Part shown: positions 42,769-51,983 of the stretch, one piece after another | How positions within the stretch are numbered: position 1 is the stretch's first letter | How the letters are laid out: each line of letters begins with the position of its first letter | Origin: Actinacidiphila acidipaludis | GTDB lineage: Bacteria; Actinomycetota; Actinomycetes; Streptomycetales; Streptomycetaceae | Reading direction: 5' to 3' | NCBI RefSeq assembly: GCF_019890725.1 | Contig: NZ_JAINZZ010000022.1 | Span: forward strand, 1-64,000 | Length of the DNA: 64,000 nt | Notes under the pieces: model-generated | Told to the model about the DNA's origin: nothing | The model's database searches: none | Seen by the model: the letters and a program-made list of their open reading frames with translations, nothing else | Made by a program: the position numbers and the translations under genes

Positions 42769-45516
42769 GTGGCTTCACAGACAGGCAGTGCCCCCCGCGA
42801 CTCGCAGGTGCCGGAATTCGGCATCAACGAATGGCTGGTCGACGAGTTCCGGCAGCGGTATCTGCACGATCCCGAGTCCGTCGACGAGGTCTGGCAGGAC
42901 TACTTCCGCGCGTCGCCGCCCACGGACCTGATCGTCAGCGAACCGGCCGCGGCCGCCCTGGCCCGCCGGGAGGACGCCGGCCTCGCGGCCAAGGCGGTCC
43001 GCGTGGCCGCCCTGATCCACGCCCACCGGGGCCGCGGGCACCTGGCCGCGGCGACCGACCCGCTCGGCGCCGCGCCCACCGGCAGCCACCCGGACCTGGA
43101 ACCGGCGGGACACGGCCTGGACGCCGCGGACACCGACCGGGTGTTCCCCGTCGACGGCTTCGCGGGCCGGCAGGAGATGACCCTGGGCGGCGTGCTGGCG
43201 ACCCTGCGCGCCGCCTACTGCGGCACGACCGGCATCGAGTACATGCACATCCAGGACCCGCGGGAACGGCGGTGGATCCAGCAGCGGGTGGAGGGTCCGC
43301 AACGGCCCTTCGGCAGCGCCGAACAGCTCGGGATCCTCTACCGGCTGGGCTCGGCCGAGGCGTTCGAGACGTTCCTGCACACCAAGTACGTCGGACAGAA
43401 GCGGTACTCGCTGGAAGGCGGCGAGTCGGCGATCGTCCTGCTCGACGAACTGCTCGAACGCGCCGCGCGGCTGGGCACCCGCGAGGTCGTCATCGGCATG
43501 GCCCACCGCGGCCGGCTGAACGTCCTCGCCAACATCGTCGGCAAGCCCTACGCCGACATCTTCCGGGAGTTCGAGGACGCGACCGACATCCGGTCCGTGC
43601 ACGGTTCCGGCGACGTGAAGTACCACCTCGGCGCCGAGGGCACCTTCCACACCGTGGACGGCCGGGCGGTCGCGGTGTCGGTGGTGGCGAACCCCTCGCA
43701 CCTGGAGGTCGTCGGACCGGTGGCCGAAGGGGTCGTACGGGGACGGCAGGATCTGGTGGAGGGCAGCCACAGCCCGTTCTCCGTGCTGCCCGTGGTGGTC
43801 CACGGCGACGCGGCGCTGGCGGGCCAGGGCGTGGTCGCCGAGACGCTCAACATGTCGCAACTGCCCGGCTACCGCACCGGCGGCACCGTCCACGTGGTCA
43901 TCAACAACCAGGTCGGGTTCACCACCGCCGCCGAGGGCGCCCGCTCCGGCACCTACGCCACCGACGTCGCCCGGACCGTCGCGGCGCCGGTGTTCCACGT
44001 CAACGGCGACGACCCGGAAGCCGTCGTCCGGGCCGCGCAGCTCGCCTTCGACTACCGGCAGACGTTCGGCAAGGACGTCTTCGTCGACCTGGTCTGCTAC
44101 CGGCGCCACGGCCACAGCGAGGTGGACGACCCCTCCATCACGCAGCCCGTCATGTACGACCGGATCGCCGAACGGCCGTCCGTGCGCACGCTGTACGCGC
44201 AGTCCCTGCTCAAGGGCGGGCAGGTCGACGACCAGGAGATCGAACGCTCGCGCCGGCGCTACCGGGAACTGCTGGAACGGGCCTTCGCCGAGACCGCGAC
44301 GGCGTCCACGCCCGGCCGCGCGCCGCAGCCCACCCCGCGGGCCGGCGGCGACGCGGACGGGAGTCCGGCGACGACCGTCGCCGAGGCCACGCTGCGCCGT
44401 GTCCTGCGCACCCAGACCGAACTGCCGTCCGGCTTCACCGTGCACCCGCGCGTGCTGCCCCAACTGCGGCGGCGCGCGGCCATGCTGGACGCCGGGAACG
44501 TCGACTGGGCGACCGCGGAGGCGCTGGCCGTCGGTACCCTGCTGCTGGACGGAGTCCCGGTCCGGCTGGCGGGGGAGGACTCCCGGCGCGGCACCTTCGG
44601 CCAGCGGCACGCGGTCCTCACCGACCGCGCCACCGGCCGCCACCACACACCGCTGAACTCCCTCGGCCCGGACGCGGCACCGTTCACGCCGTGGGACTCG
44701 CTCCTGTCCGAACTCGCCGTCCTCGCCTTCGAGTACGGCTACTCCGTCGCACGGCCGGACGCGCTGGTGATGTGGGAGGCGCAGTTCGGCGACTTCGCCA
44801 ACGGCGCACAGACGGTCGTCGACGAGTACATCGCGTCCTCCGAGCAGAAGTGGGGACAGCGGTCGGGCGTGACGCTGCTGCTGCCGCACGGCCTGGAGGG
44901 CCAGGGCCCCGACCACTCCTCCGCGCGCGTGGAGCGGTTCCTGCAACTGTGCGCCGACGACAACATCACCGTCGCGAACCCCTCCCTGCCGGCCAACTAC
45001 TTCCACCTGCTGCGGGCTCAAGGACTGGACCCGCAGCGCCGGCCCCTGGTGGTCTTCACCCCCAAGTCGATGCTGCGACTGAAGGCCGCCACCTCCGGCC
45101 TGGCGGAGTTCACCGCCGGCGGCTTCCAGCCGGTGTACGCCGACCCCGTTCCGGACCCCGCCCGCGTGGAGCGTGTGCTGCTGTGCACGGGCAAGGTCAG
45201 CCACGACCTCGACGCCCACCGGCGTGAGGCCGGGGACGACCGGACCGCCATCGTCCGGGTGGAGCGCCTGTACCCCTTCCCGGCCGCCGAACTGCGCGCG
45301 GAACTCACGCGGTACCCGTCCGCCGCCACGGTGCGCTGGGTCCAGGAGGAACCCGCCAACCAGGGCGCCTGGACCTTCGCCGCGCCCCGTATCGCCCCGC
45401 TGCTGCCCGGCTTCCTGGAGTGCGTGAGCCGTCCGGCCGCGTCCGCCCCCGCGGTCGGTTCGGCCCGGCGGCACGCCGCCGAGCAGCAGGACCTCGTCCG
45501 CCGGGCCTTCGCCTGA
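42769..45516 (+). CDS. 2-oxoglutarate dehydrogenase E1 component (SucA/KGD-like, thiamine diphosphate dependent)
   Basis: 915 residues from GTG 42769. The N-terminus FGINEWLVDEFRQRYLHDPESVDEVW matches E1o/KGD proteins (first part read only). The E1 core has HRGRLNVLAN, FHVNGDDPEAVV (thiamine diphosphate and magnesium site), RRHGHSEVDDPSITQP and LLPHGLEGQGPDHSSARVE. The large KGD of actinobacteria has an N-terminal acyltransferase domain of ~350 residues; here only a short linker is found, so this is an E1-only form. It decarboxylates 2-oxoglutarate. No E2 or E3 gene is adjacent; a strong hairpin follows. Confidence 0.92.
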   Translation: MASQTGSAPRDSQVPEFGINEWLVDEFRQRYLHDPESVDEVWQDYFRASPPTDLIVSEPAAAALARREDAGLAAKAVRVAALIHAHRGRGHLAAATDPLGAAPTGSHPDLEPAGHGLDAADTDRVFPVDGFAGRQEMTLGGVLATLRAAYCGTTGIEYMHIQDPRERRWIQQRVEGPQRPFGSAEQLGILYRLGSAEAFETFLHTKYVGQKRYSLEGGESAIVLLDELLERAARLGTREVVIGMAHRGRLNVLANIVGKPYADIFREFEDATDIRSVHGSGDVKYHLGAEGTFHTVDGRAVAVSVVANPSHLEVVGPVAEGVVRGRQDLVEGSHSPFSVLPVVVHGDAALAGQGVVAETLNMSQLPGYRTGGTVHVVINNQVGFTTAAEGARSGTYATDVARTVAAPVFHVNGDDPEAVVRAAQLAFDYRQTFGKDVFVDLVCYRRHGHSEVDDPSITQPVMYDRIAERPSVRTLYAQSLLKGGQVDDQEIERSRRRYRELLERAFAETATASTPGRAPQPTPRAGGDADGSPATTVAEATLRRVLRTQTELPSGFTVHPRVLPQLRRRAAMLDAGNVDWATAEALAVGTLLLDGVPVRLAGEDSRRGTFGQRHAVLTDRATGRHHTPLNSLGPDAAPFTPWDSLLSELAVLAFEYGYSVARPDALVMWEAQFGDFANGAQTVVDEYIASSEQKWGQRSGVTLLLPHGLEGQGPDHSSARVERFLQLCADDNITVANPSLPANYFHLLRAQGLDPQRRPLVVFTPKSMLRLKAATSGLAEFTAGGFQPVYADPVPDPARVERVLLCTGKVSHDLDAHRREAGDDRTAIVRVERLYPFPAAELRAELTRYPSAATVRWVQEEPANQGAWTFAAPRIAPLLPGFLECVSRPAASAPAVGSARRHAAEQQDLVRRAFA

Positions 45517-45527
45517 CAGCGGCGTCC

Positions 45528-45569
45528 GGCGCCCGGACCGTCGTCCTCCCCGGCGACGGTCCGGGCGCC
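45528..45569 (+). terminator. Strong hairpin between the E1 and dxs genes
   Basis: GGCGCCCGGACCGTCG (45528-45543) pairs perfectly with CGACGGTCCGGGCGCC (45554-45569), a 16-bp stem with a 10-base loop, 11 bases after the E1 stop and 57 bases before the dxs start. It may terminate or attenuate. Confidence 0.75.
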
Positions 45570-45626
45570 GCCCCACGCCGAACCCGGACACGAGAAGCCG
45601 ATCACGGCAAGGAGAACCGAGAGCAC

Positions 45627-47621
45627 ATGGCCCTGCTGGAACACATCGACGAGCCCGCCGGCCTCCGCGGGCTCAGCCACGCCCAACTCGGCACCCTGGC
45701 CGAGGAGATCCGGGCGTTCCTGGTCCGCCACGTGGCGCGGAACGGCGGCCACCTCGGGCCGAACCTGGGCGTGGTCGAGCTGACCCTGGCCCTGCACCGC
45801 TGTTTCGACTCCCCACGCGACACCCTGCTGTGGGACGTCGGGCACCAGGCGTACGTGCACAAGATCCTGACGGGCAGGACGGCGGGGTTCGCCCGGCTGC
45901 GCCGCCGGGGCGGCCTGTCCGGATACCCCAGCCGGTCCGAGTCCGCGCACGACCACATCGAGCACTCGCACGCCTCGATGGCCCTGTCCTACGCGGACGG
46001 GATGGCCAAGGCCCGGCAGCTCGCGGGGGACACCGACCGGCACATCGTCGCGGTCGTCGGGGACGGCGCGCTGACCGGCGGCGCGGCCTGGGAGGCGCTG
46101 AACAACATCGCCGCGGCCCCGGACCGCCCCCTGGTGATCGTCCTCAACGACAACGGGCGTTCGTACGCACCGACCGTCGGCGGACTGGCCCGGCACCTGT
46201 CGGGGCTGCGCACGCACGCCCGCTACGGGCGGCTGGTGAACCTGGGGCGGCAGGCGCTGACCAGTGCGGGCGCGCCGGGCCGCACCCTGCACCGCGCGGT
46301 GCGGGCCACCAAGCAGGGGATCAAGGACGCCCTCGTCCCGCAGCCCTTCTTCGCCGAACTGGGGCTCGCCTACCTCGGCCCGGTGGACGGCCACGACATC
46401 CCCGCCCTGGAGGAGGCGCTGGAACGCGCCAAGGAGATGCGGGTGCCGGTGGTCGTCCACTGCATCACGCGCAAGGGGCTGGGCTACCGGCCGGCGGAGC
46501 AGGACGAGACCGACCACTTCCACGGCGTCGGCGCGATCGACCCGGACACCGGTGTGCCGCTGCGCACCGGGGGACTCTCCTGGTCGGAGGCTTTCGGACG
46601 GGAACTGGCCACGGTCGCCGGCACCTCGCCCGAGGTGGTCGCCATCACGGCGGCGATGCCCGGCTCGGTCGGCCTGACGGACTTCGCGGCGAAGCACCCG
46701 TCGCGGTTCTTCGACGTCGGGATCGCCGAGCAGCACGCGGTGGCCTCGGCGGCGGGGCTGGCGATGTCCGGACTGCATCCCGTGGTGGCGCTCTACGGGA
46801 CGTTCCTCAACCGCGCGGTCGACCAAGTGCTGATGGACCTCGCGCTGCACCGGCTCGGCGTGACACTGGTGATCGACCGGGCCGGTGTCACCGGCGACGA
46901 CGGCCCGAGCCACAACGGGCTCTGGGACCTGGCACTGCTGCGGGCCGTGCCGGGCCTGCGGATGGCCGCGCCCCGCGATCTCCCCACGCTGCGCGAGGAG
47001 CTGGGCGAGGCGCTGGAGGTCGCGGACGCCCCGACCGCACTGCGCTTCCCGCGCGGCGCGGTCGGCACGGACATCCCCGCACTGCGGCGCTCCGGTGGTG
47101 TCGACGTGCTGCACGAAGCGGACGGCGGCGTGCTGCTGGTGGCCGTCGGCGTCATGGCGCGGACCGCGCTGGAGGCGGCGCGGCTGTGCGCCGGGCAGGG
47201 GGTGCCGGTCACCGTGGTGGACCCGCGGTGGGTCCAGCCGCTGCCTCCCGAGCTGCTGCGGCTCGCCGCCCGTCACTCCGCGGTGGTCACGGTCGAGGAC
47301 GGGCTGCGGACGGGCGGTGTCGGAACCGCTGTGACGCAGCAGCTGGCCGACGCCGGCATCGGCAGGCGGGTACGTGTCCTCGGCGTCAGTGAGGGCTTTC
47401 CCGAGCAGGGGACCCGGGACGAGCTGCTGGCCGAGGCCGGACTCGACGCCCGGGCCGTCGCGGAGGCGGTGATCTCGGTGGCGGGAGCGACGGCAGCGGG
47501 AGTGACGGCGGCGGGCCCGGCCGGTGCGGGGGTCTCGGGTGGCGGGACGGCCGGCGCGGACGTCGGCGGTGGTTCGACAGGCGCGGCCGTGACAGGCGTG
47601 GGCGCGGGTGTGACCGGCTGA
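45627..47621 (+). CDS. dxs: 1-deoxy-D-xylulose-5-phosphate synthase
   Basis: 664 residues from ATG 45627 (AAGGAG 12 bases upstream). DXS features: HVARNGGHLGPNLGVVELT, WDVGHQAYVHKILTGR, the thiamine-diphosphate motif GDGALTGGAAWEALNN (about 145-160), GLGYRPAEQ, the catalytic region DVGIAEQHAV and DRAGVTGDDGPSHNG. It joins pyruvate and glyceraldehyde 3-phosphate, the first step of the MEP isoprenoid pathway. The last ~45 residues are an Ala/Gly/Val/Thr-rich tail absent from standard DXS. No MEP or terpene gene is adjacent, so it may be a second copy. Confidence 0.94.
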   Translation: MALLEHIDEPAGLRGLSHAQLGTLAEEIRAFLVRHVARNGGHLGPNLGVVELTLALHRCFDSPRDTLLWDVGHQAYVHKILTGRTAGFARLRRRGGLSGYPSRSESAHDHIEHSHASMALSYADGMAKARQLAGDTDRHIVAVVGDGALTGGAAWEALNNIAAAPDRPLVIVLNDNGRSYAPTVGGLARHLSGLRTHARYGRLVNLGRQALTSAGAPGRTLHRAVRATKQGIKDALVPQPFFAELGLAYLGPVDGHDIPALEEALERAKEMRVPVVVHCITRKGLGYRPAEQDETDHFHGVGAIDPDTGVPLRTGGLSWSEAFGRELATVAGTSPEVVAITAAMPGSVGLTDFAAKHPSRFFDVGIAEQHAVASAAGLAMSGLHPVVALYGTFLNRAVDQVLMDLALHRLGVTLVIDRAGVTGDDGPSHNGLWDLALLRAVPGLRMAAPRDLPTLREELGEALEVADAPTALRFPRGAVGTDIPALRRSGGVDVLHEADGGVLLVAVGVMARTALEAARLCAGQGVPVTVVDPRWVQPLPPELLRLAARHSAVVTVEDGLRTGGVGTAVTQQLADAGIGRRVRVLGVSEGFPEQGTRDELLAEAGLDARAVAEAVISVAGATAAGVTAAGPAGAGVSGGGTAGADVGGGSTGAAVTGVGAGVTG

Positions 47622-47648
47622 GTCAGGCGCGGGTGCGGGTGCGTACGG

Positions 47649-47672
47649 GGGCCGGGCTTCTGGCGCCGGCCC
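47649..47672. terminator. Possible terminator after dxs
   Basis: GGGCCGG (47649-47655) pairs with CCGGCCC (47666-47672) around a 10-base loop, 28 bases after the dxs stop; the minus-strand GlxA-type gene ends at 47743. Confidence 0.4.
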
Positions 47673-47742
47673 TCCTCACGCCTGCCCGCGACCGTCGGAG
47701 CACTTCGGGCTCCGCGAGGCCCTAGAGTGCGGCGGAATCGCG

Positions 47743-48813
47743 TCAGCGGGCCCCGGCACCGGCCGCGGCGGCCCCGGCCGGCACCGGCCCGGCCGGTCCG
47801 TCCGGGGAGGCCGCGGCCACCTCTTCCCCGGCGGCCACGCCTGTGCTCTGGAAGCGCTCCCGGAACGCGCTCGGCGTCACGCGGAGGTTCCTGACGAACG
47901 CCCTGCGCAGCGATTCGGGGGAGCCGAAGCCGCTGCGCCGGGCGACCACCGCCACCGGTTCGTCGCCGCCCTCCAGCATCGCCTGCGCCGCCTCGAGGCG
48001 GACCTGCTCCACGTAGCGGGCCGGTGTGGTGCCCACCTCGTCACCGAACAGACGGGACATGTGCCGGGCGCTGATCCCGGCCCTGCGGGCCATGCCGGAC
48101 AGCGTGTGGTCGCCGCCGGGGTCAGCCGCCACGGCGTCCAGTACCTGGCGCAGCATCCGCTGCCGGGCGTGCGGGGCCCGGGCGCGGGCACTGAACTGGG
48201 ACTGCCCGCCGGGCCGCTGCATGAAGACGACCATGTCCCTGGCCACCTCCCGGGCCACGTCGGCGCCGCACTGCATCTCCACCAGTGCCAGCGACAGGTC
48301 GATGCCCGCGCTGACGCCCGCCGAGGTCATCACCGTGCCGTCCTGGACGAAGATCGCGTCGGGCTCTACCGAGACGGCGGGGAAGCGCGACGCGAGCTCC
48401 CGGGTGTGACGCCAGTGCGTCGTCGCGCGGTGGCCGTCCAGGAGGCCGGCCGCGGCCAGCAGGAACGCGCCGGTGCACACCGACACCGTGCAGCGGGAGC
48501 GGGCGTCGAGCCCGCGCACGATGTCCAGCAGGTCGTCGTCCTTGATCAACCGGTCCCAGCCGGGGCCGCCGGGGATCACCAGGATGTCGCTGGTCTCGGC
48601 GGCGTCGCCGGCGGCCATGTCGACCTCGAGGCGGGTTCCGGCCGCCGTGGTCACGCGCTCGCCGTCGGCCGAGACCAGGGTGAGCCGGTAGCGGCCGCCG
48701 AACTCGTTCGCGGAGGTGAACACCTCGATCGGGCCGGTGATGTCCAGCACCCGCACCCCCGGGAAGACGAGGATCCTCACCAGGAGCGGGCGGGTTCCGG
48801 CGTGTGTGTTCAT
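47743..48813 (-). CDS. GlxA-family AraC regulator with DJ-1/PfpI-like domain
   Basis: 356 residues. Residues ~8-190 are a DJ-1/PfpI amidase-like sensor (RILVFPGVRVLDITGPIEVF, DILVIPGGPGWDRL, VSVCTGAFLLAAAGLLDG), where the Cys in SVCTGAF is the nucleophile-elbow position. Residues ~230-330 are the AraC DNA-binding domain (MARRAGISARHMSRLFGDEVG, ARRSGFGSPESLRRAFVRN). The C-terminus is an Ala/Gly/Pro tail. It is divergent from the HxlR gene and shares its upstream region. Confidence 0.92.
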   Translation of the reverse strand: MNTHAGTRPLLVRILVFPGVRVLDITGPIEVFTSANEFGGRYRLTLVSADGERVTTAAGTRLEVDMAAGDAAETSDILVIPGGPGWDRLIKDDDLLDIVRGLDARSRCTVSVCTGAFLLAAAGLLDGHRATTHWRHTRELASRFPAVSVEPDAIFVQDGTVMTSAGVSAGIDLSLALVEMQCGADVAREVARDMVVFMQRPGGQSQFSARARAPHARQRMLRQVLDAVAADPGGDHTLSGMARRAGISARHMSRLFGDEVGTTPARYVEQVRLEAAQAMLEGGDEPVAVVARRSGFGSPESLRRAFVRNLRVTPSAFRERFQSTGVAAGEEVAAASPDGPAGPVPAGAAAAGAGAR

Positions 48814-48860
48814 CGAGGGCCTCCGGACCTGACGTGCGCCTACCGCCGATGCTAAGCCCA

Positions 48861-48896
48861 GTCAGTTTGTGAAACAAACCGACTACGATGAGGGCA
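48861..48896 (+). promoter_or_regulatory. HxlR operator and leaderless promoter
   Basis: GTC-A-GTTTGT (48861-48870), the centre GAA and ACAAAC-C-GAC (48874-48883) form a near-perfect 23-base palindrome (one mismatch). TACGAT (48884-48889) follows directly as -10 box, 6 bases before ATG 48896, so transcription should start at the ATG. A protein on the palindrome would block polymerase; the HxlR product itself is the best candidate. Confidence 0.65.
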
Positions 48897-49333
48897 TGAC
48901 CGACGTCCGGCCGCGTGCCTGCCCCATCGCCGGGTCCCTCGACGTCATCGGGGAGCGCTGGTCGCTGCTGGTCCTGCGCGAGCTGTTCCTCGGGGTGCGG
49001 CGTTACGCGGGCATCCTGGCCAACACCGGCGCGCCCCGGGACGTCCTCACCAAGCGGCTCCGCTCGCTGGAGGCCGCGGGAGTGCTGGAACGGCGCCGGT
49101 ACCAGGACCGCCCGCCGCGCTTCGAGTACCACCTGACCCCCGCGGGCCGGGAGTTGGAGCCGGTGCTCGTCGGGCTGCGGGAATGGGGGCTGCGGCATCT
49201 GGAGGACGCGCCCGCGCCGCCGTCGCTCCACACCTGCGGCCCGGACTCCGGGACCCGGGTCGTGTGCGCCGGGTGCGGCGAACCCCTGGACGGGCTGGCG
49301 GCCGCGTCGGAGGAGGAGCAGGCCCTCAGCTGA
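48896..49333 (+). CDS. HxlR-family transcriptional regulator
   Basis: 145 residues from ATG 48896, with no ribosome site (leaderless). The winged helix begins ACPIAGSLDVIGERWSLLVLREL, the typical HxlR start with its Cys, followed by TNTGAPRDVLTKRLRSLEAAG-like recognition region and a wing at RRRYQDRPPRFEYHLT. C-terminal Cys residues (CGP, CAGCGE) form a possible metal or redox site. HxlR proteins often respond to quinones or electrophiles; the quinone-reductase-like gene downstream (minus strand, convergent) agrees with that. Confidence 0.92.
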   Translation: MTDVRPRACPIAGSLDVIGERWSLLVLRELFLGVRRYAGILANTGAPRDVLTKRLRSLEAAGVLERRRYQDRPPRFEYHLTPAGRELEPVLVGLREWGLRHLEDAPAPPSLHTCGPDSGTRVVCAGCGEPLDGLAAASEEEQALS

Positions 49334-49395
49334 CGGCCCGACCGAAGGCGGACCGGCGCCTGTCGCCGACCCCGCCGCCATCGGCACCCGCGGCC

Positions 49396-50328
49396 TCAGC
49401 CGATGGTCAGGACCGCGTTGCCGCGGATTCTGCGGTCGCGCAGGTCGGCGATGACCTCGGCGGTGTGGGCCCAGTCCCGTACGGTGCCGATCTCGGGGTG
49501 CAGGCGGCCGCCGGTGACCAGCCGGACCAGGGTGCCGAGATCCTGGCCGTAGGTCCGGTCGGAGACCGTGTAGTCGAAGTGGGCGATCCGGGCCTGGACC
49601 GGTCCGGCGAAGAAGTCGAAGAAGTCGAGGGTCACCGGGGTCCGGCCGGCCTGGCCGAACCACACCAGAAGGCCACCGGGCGCGAGCCGGGCCAGGGCCG
49701 CGGGCAGGCTGCCGCCGCCGACCGACTCCAGCACCACGTCGTAGGGGCCGGTTGCGTCCTCCACCGCGGTCACCACTTCGGCCGCCCCCAACTGCCCGAG
49801 ACGCGCGCCGCGTTCGGCCGTGGCGCTGACCGTGGTCACCTCCGCGCCGGAGGCGGCGGCCAGCTCGGTCACGTAGTGGCCCACGCCGCCACTGGCCCCG
49901 GTGATCAGCACCCGGCGGCCCGTGAGCGGCCCGGCGGCGCGCAGCAGCCGCAGCGCGGTGATCCCGGCGAGTGGCAGGGCGGCGGCGGTCACCGCGTCGA
50001 CGGCGTCGGGCAGTTCGGCGGTGCTCGTGGTGGGCACGGCCACGCGCTCGGCCCAGCCGTACGCCGGGGGATGGGCCACCACCCGCGTGCCGGCGGCCGG
50101 CCCGCTGCCGTCCGCCGCCGCCCGGATCACCGTGCCGGCGACGTCCTTGCCGGGCCGCCACCCGGACCAGGTGCGGTCGAGGGCGCCGTCGAGCTGGAAC
50201 GTCTCACCGCGGTTGACGGAGTAGGCCTCGACGGCGACGACGGCCTCGCCGGGGGCCGGTTCGGGCTCACCGGCCTCGCCCAGGAGAACCGGCTTGCCTG
50301 CGGAACCGCCAGGGAGCATCGCCTTCAT
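49396..50328 (-). CDS. NADP-dependent zinc-free alcohol dehydrogenase / quinone oxidoreductase (MDR family)
   Basis: 310 residues from ATG 50328. GroES-like half (~1-115: VEAYSVNRGETFQLDG, PGKDVAGTVI, HPPAYGWAERVAVP), then Rossmann half with GASGGVGHYV (about 143-152) and SVGGGSLPAALARLAPGG. Zinc ligands are absent, as in quinone oxidoreductases. It reduces quinones or enones with NADPH. It lies downstream of the frameshifted SnoaL-like gene on the same strand and near the HxlR and LysR regulators. Confidence 0.92.
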   Translation of the reverse strand: MKAMLPGGSAGKPVLLGEAGEPEPAPGEAVVAVEAYSVNRGETFQLDGALDRTWSGWRPGKDVAGTVIRAAADGSGPAAGTRVVAHPPAYGWAERVAVPTTSTAELPDAVDAVTAAALPLAGITALRLLRAAGPLTGRRVLITGASGGVGHYVTELAAASGAEVTTVSATAERGARLGQLGAAEVVTAVEDATGPYDVVLESVGGGSLPAALARLAPGGLLVWFGQAGRTPVTLDFFDFFAGPVQARIAHFDYTVSDRTYGQDLGTLVRLVTGGRLHPEIGTVRDWAHTAEVIADLRDRRIRGNAVLTIG

Positions 50329-50364
50329 GGGAGATTTCCTTTCGTCTCAGGGGAGGGATCGTGC

Positions 50365-50391
50365 GGGCCGGGAGGGCCGGGAGGGCCGGGA
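50365..50391. repeat. Short tandem repeat
   Basis: GGGCCGGGA is repeated three times without interruption, with a partial fourth copy. It lies in the gap between the SnoaL-like gene and the oxidoreductase gene; no function is apparent. Confidence 0.7.
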
Positions 50392-50435
50392 GGTCCGGCG
50401 GCCGGGGACTCGACGGAGCCCCGGGAGGCGGGGGG

Positions 50436-50908
50436 TCAGGCGAAGACGACCGTCTGGGCGTGCAGGGTGTCGAAGTACTCCCGCACGGCGGCGATCCGGC
50501 CGTGCCGGACGGTGAACACGGCCAGGCAGTGCTGGTCGTACTGACCCCCGCTCTTGGCCCGGGCCCGGGTGTTCCACTCGGCCAGCACCCGGTCCCCGTC
50601 GGCCAGCAGTCCGTCGAAGCTGAATTCCACCGTCTCCGCGTCCAGCCGGGCCATCATCGCGGGCACGAACTCGTCGAGGATCTCGGCCGGTCCGGTCCAG
50701 GTGCGCGAGAGCGGCAGGTCACCGGCGAGGGTCCAGGTCGATCCTCGGTGAAGAAGTCCTTGAGGGCCGCGATGTCGCCGGTCATCAGGGTGTCCATGTA
50801 CGCCTGGACGACGGCCCGGCCCTCCTCGGTGGCCGTCGTCCCGGTCGCGTCCTCGGCCTGCGTGCCGGTCCCGGTCGTGGTTCCGGTCGCGGGTGTGCTC
50901 GTGTTCAT
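50436..50908 (-). pseudogene. SnoaL-like (NTF2 fold) protein gene with a one-base frameshift
   Basis: ATG 50908 begins MNTSTPATGTTTG and continues into EGRAVVQAYMDTLMTGDIAALKDFFTED, the usual start of the SnoaL fold. After that the frame runs into nonsense and stops, while the fold continues in another frame as PAMMARLDAETVEFSFDG to the stop at 50436. Adding one base near 50740-50743 would give a continuous protein (ED-STWTLAGDLPLSRTWTGP-AEILDEF) of about 157 residues. SnoaL-like proteins are small isomerases or hydratases. It is either a real pseudogene or an assembly error. It is divergent from the LysR gene. Confidence 0.8.
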
Positions 50909-51065
50909 GGGTCCGGCCCTTCTCGTGGTGTGTCGTGGTGCTCTTCCCGACACCGGAAACGCTAGGTTCCGTCGAACCCGGAAGGGAAAGACCTGTTCGC
51001 GCTCACCCCAGAACAACTCGGCATAACCGCAGGTCAGTCAGGGTGATCGGCGGACGCTCCGCCGG

Positions 51066-51983
51066 TACGATCCGTACATGCCGGAACTCCGCCGCCTGCG
51101 CTACTTCCTCGCCGTCGCCGAGGAGCTGAACTTCACGCGCGCCGCCGCCCGGCTGCACGTGGCCCAGCCCGCGCTGAGCCGCCAGGTACGCGAACTGGAG
51201 AAGGAGTTGGGCGTCCGCCTGCTGGAGCGCACCACCCAGTCCGTCGCGCTGACCGAGGCCGGACGCGTGCTGCGGGAGCGCGGCGAGGAACTCTGTGCGG
51301 AGGCCGACCGCCTCTGGCGCGACATGCGCGGCTTCGCCGCGGGCGCGCAGGGCAGCCTGTCGCTCGGCTACAGCGCCAGCACCGGCTACGAGAACGCGCC
51401 CGCCCTCCTGGCCCATCTCGCCGAGCAGCATCCGGGCCTGACCGTCACCACCCGGCTGCTGCCGACCGCCGAGATCGTCTCGGGCGTCGCCGACGGCACC
51501 CTGGACGCCGGGCTGGTCCGCTGCCCGCCGCCCGTGCCCCATCTCGTCCGGACCCTGCTCAGGCTGGAACGGCAGGGCGTGCTGATGCACGACGCCCACC
51601 CCCTGGCCGTCCATGAGCGGGTGGAGGTGGACGCGCTGGCGGGCGAGCAGGTGCTGATGCATGCACGCGAGGCCAACCCCGGTCACTACGACGCGATCAC
51701 GGCGGTCTTCGAGCGGGCCGGGGTCTCCCCGGCCCTGCGCCACCGCCCGCTCTTCGACGCCGCCCACACGCCGGTCGCGCGGGGCACGGTCGTCGCCGTC
51801 GTGGGCGAGTCCACCCTGCCGGGTCTGCCGGGCGGCCTGACCTGGCGGCCGCTGACGCCGGCGGCCGCCATCGAGATCCATCTGCTCACCCGCGGCGACA
51901 ACGGTCGGCCGGGCCTCGGCCACCTGCTGCGGGCCGCCGCCGACACCACCCGCGCGCACGGCTGGCTCCGCGCCCCGGCGTGA
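51066..51983 (+). CDS. LysR-family regulator, probably leaderless (CDS 51078-51983)
   Basis: 301 residues from ATG 51078. The helix-turn-helix is at residues 1-60 ([38 protein letters not shown] begins the LysR signature), and the effector domain follows (~90-295). TACGAT at 51066-51071 lies 6 bases before the ATG, so the transcript is likely leaderless. It is divergent from the SnoaL-like/oxidoreductase genes, which LysR regulators usually control across the shared 169-base gap. Confidence 0.93.
   Translation, partial: YDPYMPELRRLRYFLAVAEELNFTRAAARLHVAQPALSRQVRELEKELGVRLLERTTQSVALTEAGRVLRERGEELCAEADRLWRDMRGFAAGAQGSLSLGYSASTGYENAPALLAHLAEQHPGLTVTTRLLPTAEIVSGVADGTLDAGLVRCPPPVPHLVRTLLRLERQGVLMHDAHPLAVHERVEVDALAGEQVLMHAREANPGHYDAITAVFERAGVSPALRHRPLFDAAHTPVARGTVVAVVGESTLPGLPGGLTWRPLTPAAAIEIHLLTRGDNGRPGLGHLLRAAADTTRAHGWLRAPA

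Noticed and set aside
50365-50391. Triple 9-base repeat considered as CRISPR or attachment site.
   Set aside because: Units are adjacent with no spacers, simple in composition, and no cas or integrase gene is present.
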